Shown here piece after piece: positions 1 through 5,934 of a DNA stretch of 5,978 nucleotides. Made by a program: the position numbers and the translations under genes. Source of the stretch: Granulosicoccaceae bacterium (lineage in GTDB: Bacteria; Pseudomonadota; Gammaproteobacteria; DAOVJZ01); contig DAOVJZ010000104.1 of assembly GCA_030632035.1 (NCBI GenBank), positions 1 to 5,978 of the forward strand. The letters are read 5' to 3'. How positions within the stretch are numbered: the stretch's first letter is position 1; the number at the start of each line of letters is the position of its first letter. A model generated the notes under the pieces. The model made no database searches and had not been told where the DNA came from. It was given only the letters and a program-made list of their open reading frames with translations.

Positions 1-913
1 AGGCTATGAAGCTCTGCTTGATGATTTGCAACAGGATATTGAAAAAGTCACAACAGATAATGCAAATACATCATCAATTAGTGTCTCTATCCATGAGGAA
101 GAAAGTTCACGTTATTTATCTGTGATTAAAAGAACAAAACAGTATATTGTTGATGGCGACATATTCCAGGCCAATCTGTCGCGCTTGTGGTCAGGTCAAT
201 TAAATAATGATTGCAGTCATGATGCACTTTATGAAAACCTGCGCACACAAAACCCGGCGCCTTTTTCCGGTATCATGACCTATAACGACACTTCAGTGAT
301 CAGTTCATCCCCCGAGCGTCTGGTATCAGTAAAAAATAACATAGTGCAAACCCGACCGATTGCAGGAACACGTCCACGCAGTACAGCTTCGGATGACGAC
401 CATGCCTTGTCGGATGAACTCATGAAGCACCCGAAGGAAAGAGCAGAACACATTATGCTGATTGATCTGGAAAGAAATGATCTGGGCCGCGTGTGTCAGG
501 CGGGCAGCGTTGAAGTGAATGAACTCATGGTGCTGGAGAGTTATGCCCATGTTCATCACATTGTATCCAATGTGCAAGGTAAATTAAGAGATGATGTCAC
601 ACCGGGTGAAGTGATTCGTGCCGTTTTTCCGGGTGGCACGATCACCGGTTGTCCGAAAGTACGCTGTATGGAAATTATTCATGAACTCGAACAAGCTGAA
701 CGCGGGCCTTATACCGGTTCAATGGGTTATTTGAATCGTGATGGCAGTATGGACCTAAATATCCTGATCCGCACTATTGTATGTAATAAAGATAAAATTT
801 CCCTGCGTGCAGGGGCGGGGATTGTCGCAGACTCTATTCCTGAAAAAGAACTGGATGAAACACGCGCCAAGGCGCGCGGTATGTTGCTGGCATTAGGGAT
901 TAAACAGAAATAG
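1..913 (+). CDS. pabB: Aminodeoxychorismate synthase component I, C-terminal part (5' end outside window)
   Basis: PabB converts chorismate and glutamine-derived ammonia to 4-amino-4-deoxychorismate, the first committed step to 4-aminobenzoate and folate, in the cytoplasm with the glutaminase PabA. The reading frame is open to the left edge (first full codon at 2), giving about 303 residues of a usual ~450, so the N-terminal part is missing. The chorismate-binding domain is recognisable in order: GDIFQANLSRLW, SSPERL, RPIAGTRPR (about 353-373), HPKERAEHIMLIDLERND, VHHIVSNVQG, FPGGTITGCPK, GPYTGSMGYLNRDGSMDLN and RAGAGIVADS. The last segment and the DETRAKARGMLLALG tail are typical of this family. 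PabB and TrpE are homologous. The motif here is PIAGT, with Ala at 362-364 where E. coli PabB has the catalytic Lys (PIKGT), which is the TrpE state. The immediately following pabC and the PabB-like FPGGTITG and GSMGYLNRDG segments favour PabB. The stop lies 14 bases before pabC, consistent with an operon. Confidence 0.9.
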   Translation, partial: GYEALLDDLQQDIEKVTTDNANTSSISVSIHEEESSRYLSVIKRTKQYIVDGDIFQANLSRLWSGQLNNDCSHDALYENLRTQNPAPFSGIMTYNDTSVISSSPERLVSVKNNIVQTRPIAGTRPRSTASDDDHALSDELMKHPKERAEHIMLIDLERNDLGRVCQAGSVEVNELMVLESYAHVHHIVSNVQGKLRDDVTPGEVIRAVFPGGTITGCPKVRCMEIIHELEQAERGPYTGSMGYLNRDGSMDLNILIRTIVCNKDKISLRAGAGIVADSIPEKELDETRAKARGMLLALGIKQK

Positions 914-927
914 CAAATCAAAAATTC

Positions 928-1731
928 ATGATGCTAGTTAACGGAAAACAATCAGACACGATTTCTGCACACGACAGGGGGTTGCTTTATGGTGATGGTG
1001 TCTTCGAAACCATTGTGATCAGAAATGGAAAAATTGATTTTTTTGATCAACATCTGCAACGTTTGGCCAAGGGTTGTGAATCACTGTTAATGCCAAAGCC
1101 CGATATTGAAACCATCAGACAAGAAGTGCAATCCTTGTGCAAGGGTAAAACCGATCAAGTACTGAAAATCATTATCACGCGCGGTCAGTCTGAACGTGGT
1201 TATCAAATCCCCGATAACCAACAAACAACACGCATTGTCGAACTGACCCCATTTCCAGATTACCCGTCGGAATACACGACTAATGGCGTCAGTGTCATGC
1301 TGTGCCAGCATCAACTTGGAATAAATCCGGCACTGGCCGGCATCAAACACCTGAACCGGCTGGAACAGGTGCTGGCACGTAATGAACTCAAAAACACGGA
1401 CTTTACTGAAGGCCTGATGATGGATACAAACAACCATGTCATCGAAGGCACCATGACTAACCTTTTTGCGGTAAAAGCGGGTAAACTAATTACACCCGAT
1501 TTATCCGGTTGTGGTGTTGCCGGCATAATGCGCGCTATTGTGCTGGAATTGGCAGAAAAAAATAATATTCCGTGTAGTATTGCCAAAATGACACCAGCGG
1601 ATTTATTGAACAGTGATGAAATATTTCTGACAAACAGCCTGATTGGGATTTGGCCTGTAAAAAATATCGGGGAACAAAAGTTCAAACCTGGCGAAATAAC
1701 AAAAAAATTAAAAGAACTCACCCATCAATGA
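928..1731 (+). CDS. pabC: Aminodeoxychorismate lyase
   Basis: PabC is a PLP enzyme of the fold-type IV (branched-chain aminotransferase-like) family. It removes pyruvate from 4-amino-4-deoxychorismate to give 4-aminobenzoate, completing the pathway begun by the gene upstream. The product is 267 residues, close to the 269 of E. coli PabC. Visible family motifs are HDRGLLYGDGVFET (15-28), the PLP-binding lysine K140 in AGIKHLNRLEQVLA, and VIEGTMTNLF (171-180), whose Glu173 should contact the pyridine nitrogen. EIFLTNSLIGIWPV (about 232-245) matches the C-terminal signature. Two ATG codons stand in tandem (928 and 931) with no clear Shine-Dalgarno before them, so either could be the start; the first is given. 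The gene overlaps mltG by four bases (ATGA at 1728-1731). The sequence alone could also fit a D-amino-acid or branched-chain aminotransferase, but length and context make PabC the best reading. Confidence 0.92.
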   Translation: MMLVNGKQSDTISAHDRGLLYGDGVFETIVIRNGKIDFFDQHLQRLAKGCESLLMPKPDIETIRQEVQSLCKGKTDQVLKIIITRGQSERGYQIPDNQQTTRIVELTPFPDYPSEYTTNGVSVMLCQHQLGINPALAGIKHLNRLEQVLARNELKNTDFTEGLMMDTNNHVIEGTMTNLFAVKAGKLITPDLSGCGVAGIMRAIVLELAEKNNIPCSIAKMTPADLLNSDEIFLTNSLIGIWPVKNIGEQKFKPGEITKKLKELTHQ

Positions 1732-2783
1732 AACAACGTCTGTTTAAATTAGTCGGCATTATGATCATCGTTGTCAGCTTTGCCAGTGCATGGCTTATAA
1801 TGGACATGCGCTCCTTTTCCAAACTGCCGCTCAATCTCTCGCAAGAACCTGTCTATTACATGGTCAAGAAAGGCATGAACCTGAATCGCATTGCGGTTGA
1901 TTTGGGCAAGCGCGGTATGCTGAAAAGTCCGCACTACATGATCTGGCTGGCACGTTTACGTGGTGGTGCAGATAACATCAAAGCAGGTGAATATGAAATC
2001 AAGCCCGGTATGTTGCCATCTGATTTTCTTGAGATGCTGACCTCGGGCAAGGTGATACTATATTCATTAACGCTGGTTGAAGGCTGGAACTTCAAACAAG
2101 TCATGGATGCGATTCATTCAGATGAACACCTTGTGCACACACTGAAAAATGTACCAAATGCCGATGTGATGGAAAAACTGGGTATGTCAGGCATACATCC
2201 AGAAGGTCATTTTTATCCTGACACTTACAAATTCAGTCGTGACATGACCGATGTGGATTTCCTGAAACGTGCCTGGCGTGCAACTAAACTGATACTGGAA
2301 AAAGAATGGGCCAATCGCGCTGATAACCTGCCGTATAAAGAACCCTATGAAGCCCTGATCATGGCTTCCATCATTGAAAAAGAAACCGCACTATCCAGCG
2401 AGCGCAAGGCCATTGCCGGTGTGTTTGTGCGCCGTCTAAAAAAGGGTATGCGTTTACAAACTGATCCCACCGTCATTTATGGTATGGGAGAAAACTACAA
2501 AGGTAATATTCGACGCCGTGATCTGACAACCGATAATCCCTACAACACCTATCGCATTAATGGATTACCGCCCACACCGATTGCCATGCCGGGTATGCTC
2601 GCAATCAATGCGGCATTACATCCATCACCTGGTGATGCACTTTATTTTGTGTCCAGAGGTGATGGCAGTCACCACTTTTCCGCCACCCTTGATGAACACA
2701 ACCAGGCCGTTATTAAATACCAATTAAAGGGCAGGAAGCGTAAATTTTCTTCCATGCCGGTAGAGAAAAATAAAAATGAGTGA
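1728..2783 (+). CDS. mltG: Endolytic murein transglycosylase MltG (YceG)
   Basis: MltG is an inner-membrane lytic transglycosylase that cleaves nascent peptidoglycan strands and is thought to set glycan length by terminating polymerisation. The product is 351 residues (E. coli about 340). A short basic N-terminus leads into one membrane helix (about 8-25, rich in I, V and A), leaving the rest periplasmic. A LysM-like segment follows (about 42-108), including MVKKGMNLNRIA and AGEYEIKPGM. The YceG catalytic domain shows HPEGHFYPDTYKF (157-169), ASIIEKET (213-220) with the expected catalytic Glu217 (codon 2376-2378), LQTDPTVIYGMG, PYNTYRINGLPPTPI and YFVSRGDGSHHF. The C-terminus is a short basic tail. 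I chose the ATG at 1728, which overlaps the pabC stop as ATGA. An upstream in-frame extension to 1650 only lengthens the protein into pabC sequence ahead of a typical membrane anchor. The 3' end overlaps tmk by eight bases. Confidence 0.95.
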   Translation: MKQRLFKLVGIMIIVVSFASAWLIMDMRSFSKLPLNLSQEPVYYMVKKGMNLNRIAVDLGKRGMLKSPHYMIWLARLRGGADNIKAGEYEIKPGMLPSDFLEMLTSGKVILYSLTLVEGWNFKQVMDAIHSDEHLVHTLKNVPNADVMEKLGMSGIHPEGHFYPDTYKFSRDMTDVDFLKRAWRATKLILEKEWANRADNLPYKEPYEALIMASIIEKETALSSERKAIAGVFVRRLKKGMRLQTDPTVIYGMGENYKGNIRRRDLTTDNPYNTYRINGLPPTPIAMPGMLAINAALHPSPGDALYFVSRGDGSHHFSATLDEHNQAVIKYQLKGRKRKFSSMPVEKNKNE

Positions 2784-3402
2784 ACAAGGTTTATTTATAA
2801 CGCTTGAAGGCATTGAAGGTGTCGGCAAAACCACCAACATGGAATTCATACACCAGCAGTTACTGGCTGCAGGTAAAGAGGTCGTTTTAACCCGCGAACC
2901 CGGTGGTACTTCACTGGGTGAAGATATTCGTAATCTGTTACTGGGCCACAAACACGATGGCATGTCATCCGAAACTGAATTATTGTTAATGTTTGCGTCC
3001 CGTGCAGAACATTTATCCAAAGTAATTGCGCCTGCCGTGATGGATGGTAAGTATGTGTTATGTGATCGCTTTACCGATGCCACCTTTGCCTATCAAGGCG
3101 GTGGGCGCGGCATTTCGACACAACGTATTCAGGAACTGGAACAATGGGTGCAGGGTGATATGCGTCCCGACGTAACATTTTTACTTGATGTGCCAGTTGA
3201 GGTCGGACTGGAGCGCGCAGGTAAACGCAGTGCTGCCGATCGCTTCGAAAAGGAAGACATGGTTTTTTTTCAGCGAGTACGTGATAGATACCTTCAACTG
3301 GCGGATGAATCTCCACAACGTTTTCGCGTCATTGATGCCTCGAAAGCGCTCGATGACGTCCAGCAACAGATTAAAGATGCCTTACAAGGTGTTTTGAAGT
3401 AG
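2776..3402 (+). CDS. tmk: Thymidylate kinase
   Basis: Tmk phosphorylates dTMP to dTDP with ATP, an essential cytoplasmic step to dTTP that serves both de novo and salvage routes. The product is 208 residues, normal for bacterial Tmk. Motifs are the P-loop GIEGVGKTT (12-20), TREPGGT (39-45), the nucleotide-binding DRFTDATFAYQGGGRG (97-112), which stands where the family has DRY or DRF, and the LID region ERAGKRSAADRFEKE (146-160). Arginines sit in the LID and none in the P-loop, which is the E. coli-like type II arrangement. The start ATG (2776) lies inside the end of mltG, eight bases overlapping, with GAGA a short way upstream as a weak ribosome site. This suggests translation by coupling. 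A run of eight T at 3263-3270 encodes V-F-F, and the frame reads through it intact. Confidence 0.97.
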   Translation: MSEQGLFITLEGIEGVGKTTNMEFIHQQLLAAGKEVVLTREPGGTSLGEDIRNLLLGHKHDGMSSETELLLMFASRAEHLSKVIAPAVMDGKYVLCDRFTDATFAYQGGGRGISTQRIQELEQWVQGDMRPDVTFLLDVPVEVGLERAGKRSAADRFEKEDMVFFQRVRDRYLQLADESPQRFRVIDASKALDDVQQQIKDALQGVLK

Positions 3403-3411
3403 ATTATCTAT

Positions 3412-4395
3412 ATGAGTAGTCCACTTCCCTGGCAAACCACACAATGGCAACAACTGTCTGAGCAGTCACAGGCCAAGCGCTTGCCCCATGCCTTGTTACT
3501 CACCGGTATCAAGGGTATTGGCAAAACCTATTTCGCTGAATCCTTCGCTGAATCCCTATTATGTGAATCGCACCAAATGGATGGCTCAGCCTGTGGGCAA
3601 TGTCGAAGCTGTTTACTGGTTGCCGCCGGTAGTCATCCCGATCTGACGGTCATACAACCAGAAGAAGACAGCAAAGTCATCAAGATTGACCAAATTCGCA
3701 AAGTCATCACATCAGTAACCCTTACTCCGCAATACGCTGGCTATAAAATCATCATTATTTCACCGGCTGATGCTATGAACCGCAATGCGGCCAACAGTCT
3801 GCTCAAGACGCTGGAAGAGCCGCCCGGACAAGCCTTACTCGTGCTGTCCACAGATAAGCCAGCACATCTGCCAGCCACTGTTCGTAGTCGCTGTCAGCAG
3901 CTTAAATTTAATGCCCCTGCACGCAACGAGGCATTAGCGTGGCTAAAGCAACAACCAACCCCAATCGAGCAGGCTGAAACATTGCTGGATCTGGCCAGCG
4001 GCGGCCCTCTGGAGGCCATCAAACTGGCTGAAAACGATATTTTGGAGCGCAGAACCTCACATTTCAGCGGATTTAACGAAATTGCGGGCGGAAATCACGA
4101 ACCGACTAAATTAGCCGCAGAATGGCTAAAAAATGGACTTAAACAGCCGCTATACTGGTTAAGTACTTGGATTATGGACATTATTCGGCTGAAAATGGTG
4201 TCACAACCACCCCGGCTGACCAACCCGGATCTCAAGGCAGATTTGCAGCATTTTGCTGAGAGATTAAACTTAACAAGATTGTATGAGTTTCAGGAAAAAA
4301 TAACAGAAACGCTCAGACTGTCAGAATCACAATGTAACGAACAAATGTTACTGGAAAGTCTGCTGATAGAATGGAAACGATTACAAAAGAATTAA
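3412..4395 (+). CDS. holB: DNA polymerase III subunit delta' (clamp loader)
   Basis: HolB (delta') is the stator of the clamp-loader complex that opens the beta sliding clamp and places it on primed DNA. The product is 327 residues (E. coli 334). Seen in order are: RLPHALLLTGIKGIGKT, a P-loop at 32-39; a zinc module with C51, C61, C64 and C67 followed by SHPDL; KVIKIDQIRKV; the AAA+ segment NRNAANSLLKTLEEPP (123-138); LVLSTDKPAHLPATVRSRC with the SRC motif (159-161) that supplies the arginine finger; then the C-terminal collar domain. E. coli delta' has a degenerate P-loop, whereas this one fits GxxGxGKT exactly. The Walker B region (IIIISPADAMN) lacks a DE pair, so hydrolysis is unlikely. 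A DnaX identity is unlikely because of length, context and Walker B. The start is nine bases after tmk with no strong ribosome site. The stop is three bases before pilZ. Confidence 0.95.
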   Translation: MSSPLPWQTTQWQQLSEQSQAKRLPHALLLTGIKGIGKTYFAESFAESLLCESHQMDGSACGQCRSCLLVAAGSHPDLTVIQPEEDSKVIKIDQIRKVITSVTLTPQYAGYKIIIISPADAMNRNAANSLLKTLEEPPGQALLVLSTDKPAHLPATVRSRCQQLKFNAPARNEALAWLKQQPTPIEQAETLLDLASGGPLEAIKLAENDILERRTSHFSGFNEIAGGNHEPTKLAAEWLKNGLKQPLYWLSTWIMDIIRLKMVSQPPRLTNPDLKADLQHFAERLNLTRLYEFQEKITETLRLSESQCNEQMLLESLLIEWKRLQKN

Positions 4396-4398
4396 AAA

Positions 4399-4758
4399 AT
4401 GGCTGATAACAAACAACCACCAATGCGACAAGGGATTTTATCCCTCACCATTAAAGACAAAGGCGCTCTTTATTCTGCCTATATGCAATTTGTAAAAAAT
4501 GGCGGTCTTTTCATTCCCACCAATAAAAGCTACAAGATTGGTGACGAAGTATTCATGTTGCTTACATTGATGGAAGAAACCGAAAAATTACCTGTCGCAG
4601 GCAAGGTTGTCTGGATAACACCCAAAGGTGCGCAGAACAACCGTCCAGCCGGCATTGGCGTACAATTCAGTGATCAAGACAATGGCTCAGCACGCAACAA
4701 AATAGAAACCTATCTCGCCGGTGCAATGAAATCAGATCGCCCGACACACACGATGTAA
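4399..4758 (+). CDS. pilZ: Type IV pilus assembly protein PilZ
   Basis: PilZ is a small cytoplasmic protein needed for type IV pilus biogenesis. In Xanthomonas the orthologue binds the assembly ATPase PilB and the c-di-GMP sensor FimX. The product is 119 residues, like Pseudomonas PilZ (about 118), with the family core ILSLTIKDKGALYSAYM, NGGLFIPTNKSYKIGDEVFM, LPVAGKVVWITPKGAQ and RPAGIGVQF. The canonical c-di-GMP-binding residues are absent. There is no RxxxR near the N-terminus (R10 alone), and the D/NxSxxG position reads NGGLFIP (34-40), with Gly in place of Ser and Ile in place of the last Gly. This is the known state of the founding PilZ proteins, which do not bind c-di-GMP. The holB-pilZ-tatD order is the usual context in piliated Gammaproteobacteria. 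The start lies three bases after the holB stop, suggesting coupled translation. A strong intrinsic terminator follows the stop. Confidence 0.95.
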   Translation: MADNKQPPMRQGILSLTIKDKGALYSAYMQFVKNGGLFIPTNKSYKIGDEVFMLLTLMEETEKLPVAGKVVWITPKGAQNNRPAGIGVQFSDQDNGSARNKIETYLAGAMKSDRPTHTM

Positions 4759-4781
4759 TTAGCAAATAAAACAGTTATCAT

Positions 4782-4807
4782 AAACGGGCTGCAAGGCCCG
4801 TTTTTTT
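4782..4807 (+). terminator. Rho-independent terminator after pilZ
   Basis: A perfect 8-bp stem (AAACGGGC at 4782-4789 with GCCCGTTT at 4796-4803) encloses six bases. A possible T-G pair (4790 with 4795) would close the loop as a GCAA tetraloop. The 3' arm runs straight into a T-tract (4801-4807). It lies 23 bases after the pilZ stop and 18 bases before the tatD start, so it should end most transcripts of the pabB-pilZ unit. tatD expression would then depend on read-through or a promoter I could not see. Confidence 0.93.
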
Positions 4808-4813
4808 ATTGAA

Positions 4814-4820
4814 AGAGAAG
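4814..4820 (+). promoter_or_regulatory. Shine-Dalgarno sequence of tatD
   Basis: AGAGAAG ends five bases before the ATG at 4826. It supports that start and is the best ribosome-binding match in the window; the six genes upstream rely on overlaps or weak sites. Confidence 0.6.
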
Positions 4821-4825
4821 TTTAA

Positions 4826-5608
4826 ATGAGTAACAAACCTTACCTGATAGATTCCCATTGCCATCTGGACAGACTCAACCTTGATGCATTCGATGGCAGT
4901 TTGGATGCCGCACTAGATGAAGCACGCAAAAACGGCGTAGGGCACATGTTATGTGTGTGCATTGACCTTGATAACTTCAAGGATGTCATTGCTATTGCCA
5001 AGGCAAACAAAGATGTCTCTGCCTCAGTCGGTATACATCCAAACGATGAAGTTGATCACGAGCCAACAGCAGATGAGCTCATCGAACTCGCACAAGATCC
5101 CGAAGTCGTCGCAATCGGTGAAACCGGACTCGACTATTTTCGTAGTGAAGGCGATCTTGAATGGCAACGCGAACGTTTTCGTCAACACATCGCCGCGGCC
5201 AAAGGCAGTAACAAACCACTCATTATTCACACCCGTGAAGCACGCGAAGACACTATCAAGATCATGCAAGAAGAAACCGCTGCCGACATCGGTGGCGTCA
5301 TGCATTGCTTCACCGAAAACTGGGATATGGCCAAGCAAGCACTCGACATGAACTTCTATATCTCATTCTCCGGCATCGTGACTTTCAAAAGCGCACAGGA
5401 ACTCATGGAAGTCGCCAGGCAAGTCCCCGAAGATCGCATCCTGATTGAAACCGACTCACCTTATCTTGCTCCGGTACCGTTTCGCGGTAAAACCAACTAT
5501 CCTGCCTATGTGCGTTATGTGGCAGAACATATTGCTAACCTGCGTGGTACTACACCGGAACATATCGCAGAAGTTACAACGCGTAATTATCACCAACTGT
5601 TTGGGTAG
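4826..5608 (+). CDS. tatD: TatD-family metal-dependent deoxyribonuclease (YcfH type)
   Basis: This is a TIM-barrel metal hydrolase of the TatD family, whose members are Mg2+- or other divalent-metal-dependent 3'-5' DNases acting on single-stranded or damaged DNA. Despite the name they are not part of the twin-arginine export machinery. The product is 260 residues, the usual length (E. coli YcfH 265). Probable metal ligands are all visible: H11 and H13 in DSHCHLD, E99 in GETGLDYF, H135 in IIHTREA, H160 in MHCF and D210 in ETDSPYLAP. GIHPN (69-73) and GKTNYPAYV are further family signatures. The position next to holB matches E. coli ycfH (now tatD paralogue nomenclature varies), so the symbol may be given as ycfH elsewhere. 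The exact substrate is not deducible. The start at 4826 has a good ribosome site. It is separated from pilZ by a terminator, so it may be expressed apart from the upstream genes. Confidence 0.93.
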   Translation: MSNKPYLIDSHCHLDRLNLDAFDGSLDAALDEARKNGVGHMLCVCIDLDNFKDVIAIAKANKDVSASVGIHPNDEVDHEPTADELIELAQDPEVVAIGETGLDYFRSEGDLEWQRERFRQHIAAAKGSNKPLIIHTREAREDTIKIMQEETAADIGGVMHCFTENWDMAKQALDMNFYISFSGIVTFKSAQELMEVARQVPEDRILIETDSPYLAPVPFRGKTNYPAYVRYVAEHIANLRGTTPEHIAEVTTRNYHQLFG

Positions 5609-5618
5609 TCCCCTTATT

Positions 5619-5641
5619 CCTTCCCTCTTGAGGGGGGAAGG
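5619..5641 (+). repeat. Strong hairpin after tatD (terminator-like without T-tract)
   Basis: CCTTCCCTC (5619-5627) pairs with GGGGGAAGG (5633-5641) to form a 9-bp stem with one T-G pair and a five-base loop. It starts 11 bases after the tatD stop. No T-run follows (TTAGGCAACC), so it is not a standard intrinsic terminator. It could stabilise the mRNA 3' end, be a decayed terminator, or be the arm of a dispersed repeat. A small alternative hairpin, GGTT-AGGC-AACC (5640-5651), overlaps its 3' end. Confidence 0.55.
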
Positions 5642-5649
5642 TTAGGCAA

Positions 5650-5699
5650 CCTGAGCAAAGCGAAGAAGTGCTGAATGAAACCCGAAGGGGTTCTACAGT
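5650..5699 (+). repeat. Direct repeat, copy A
   Basis: This 50-base unit matches copy B (5781-5830) at 42 of 50 positions without gaps. The best conserved core is ATGAAACCCGAAGGG. In this copy AACCC-GAAG-GGGTT (5679-5692) can form a 5-bp hairpin. Weaker similarity runs on past the end (ATGGGGGTGAAAT here, GTGGGGAAAT after B). Confidence 0.8.
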
Positions 5700-5726
5700 G
5701 ATGGGGGTGAAATATATAAAAACAAA

Positions 5727-5753
5727 ACCTTAACCGCTAAGTCGCCAAGAATT
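5727..5753. repeat. Short element resembling a dispersed intergenic repeat
   Basis: AACCTTAACCGCTAAGTCGC and the following CAAGAA sit between the two direct repeats. Read on the minus strand it is TTCTTGGCGACTTAGCGG followed by TTAAGG. Motifs of this kind (gcg-act-tag-cgg-ttaa) recur between genes in many bacteria and give spurious peptides such as ILGDLAVK. Only one copy is present here, so its status as a repeat rests on recollection of the motif. Confidence 0.35.
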
Positions 5754-5780
5754 TCTATCATTTCGACCAAGCGCGCGCGA

Positions 5781-5830
5781 CCTGAGCGAAGCGAGGAAGT
5801 ACTTGATGAAACCCGAAGGGATTCTGAAGT
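5781..5830 (+). repeat. Direct repeat, copy B
   Basis: This is the second copy of the 50-base unit, in the same orientation, starting 131 bases after copy A. It shows eight substitutions, mostly transitions. One (A at 5821) and its neighbours weaken the hairpin seen in copy A, leaving CCC-GAA-GGG. It is preceded by a short alternating GC run (5771-5779). Confidence 0.8.
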
Positions 5831-5905
5831 AAGTGGGGAAATCTCTCTTTCAGTCTCAATAATCTGCAAACAAACGAAAAACACACTAATAACAACAGAT
5901 TTTTA

Positions 5906-5934
5906 TTGACCCAAAACCTGTATAGAAATACATT
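5906..5934 (+). promoter_or_regulatory. Putative sigma70 promoter facing the right edge
   Basis: TTGACC (5906-5911) matches the -35 consensus at five of six positions. TACATT (5929-5934) matches the -10 at four of six, including the key first, second and last bases. The spacer is exactly 17 bases and AT-rich. Transcription would start near 5941 and run out of the window, presumably into the next gene. AGGAG at 5942-5946 has no start codon at usable spacing. Confidence 0.5.

Noticed and set aside
26..28. TTG as the pabB start
   Set aside because: The frame is open to the window edge and the protein would lack the N-terminal part of PabB; the gene simply begins outside.
1311..1721. 136-residue minus-strand reading frame within pabC
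   Set aside because: It lies wholly opposite pabC, whose motifs are complete; it has no recognisable domain and is a shadow frame.
1650..1727. Upstream in-frame extension of mltG
   Set aside because: It would put 26 polar residues before the membrane anchor and overlap pabC by 82 bases; the ATGA overlap at 1728 is a better start.
2724..3083. 119-residue minus-strand reading frame across the mltG/tmk junction
   Set aside because: It is antisense to two well-supported genes and has no family motifs.
3263..3270. Run of eight T in tmk as a phase-variation or frameshift site
   Set aside because: The frame is intact across it and tmk is essential; one homopolymer is not evidence of switching.
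4776..4781. TATCAT as a -10 box for tatD
   Set aside because: No -35 match lies 16-18 bases upstream, and the start would fall inside the terminator hairpin.
4953..5351. 132-residue plus-strand frame and a 104-residue minus-strand frame inside tatD
   Set aside because: Both are shadows of tatD, whose metal ligands all fall in the main frame.
5650..5830. CRISPR array
   Set aside because: Only two imperfect copies with 81 bases between them and no cas genes; spacing and divergence do not fit.
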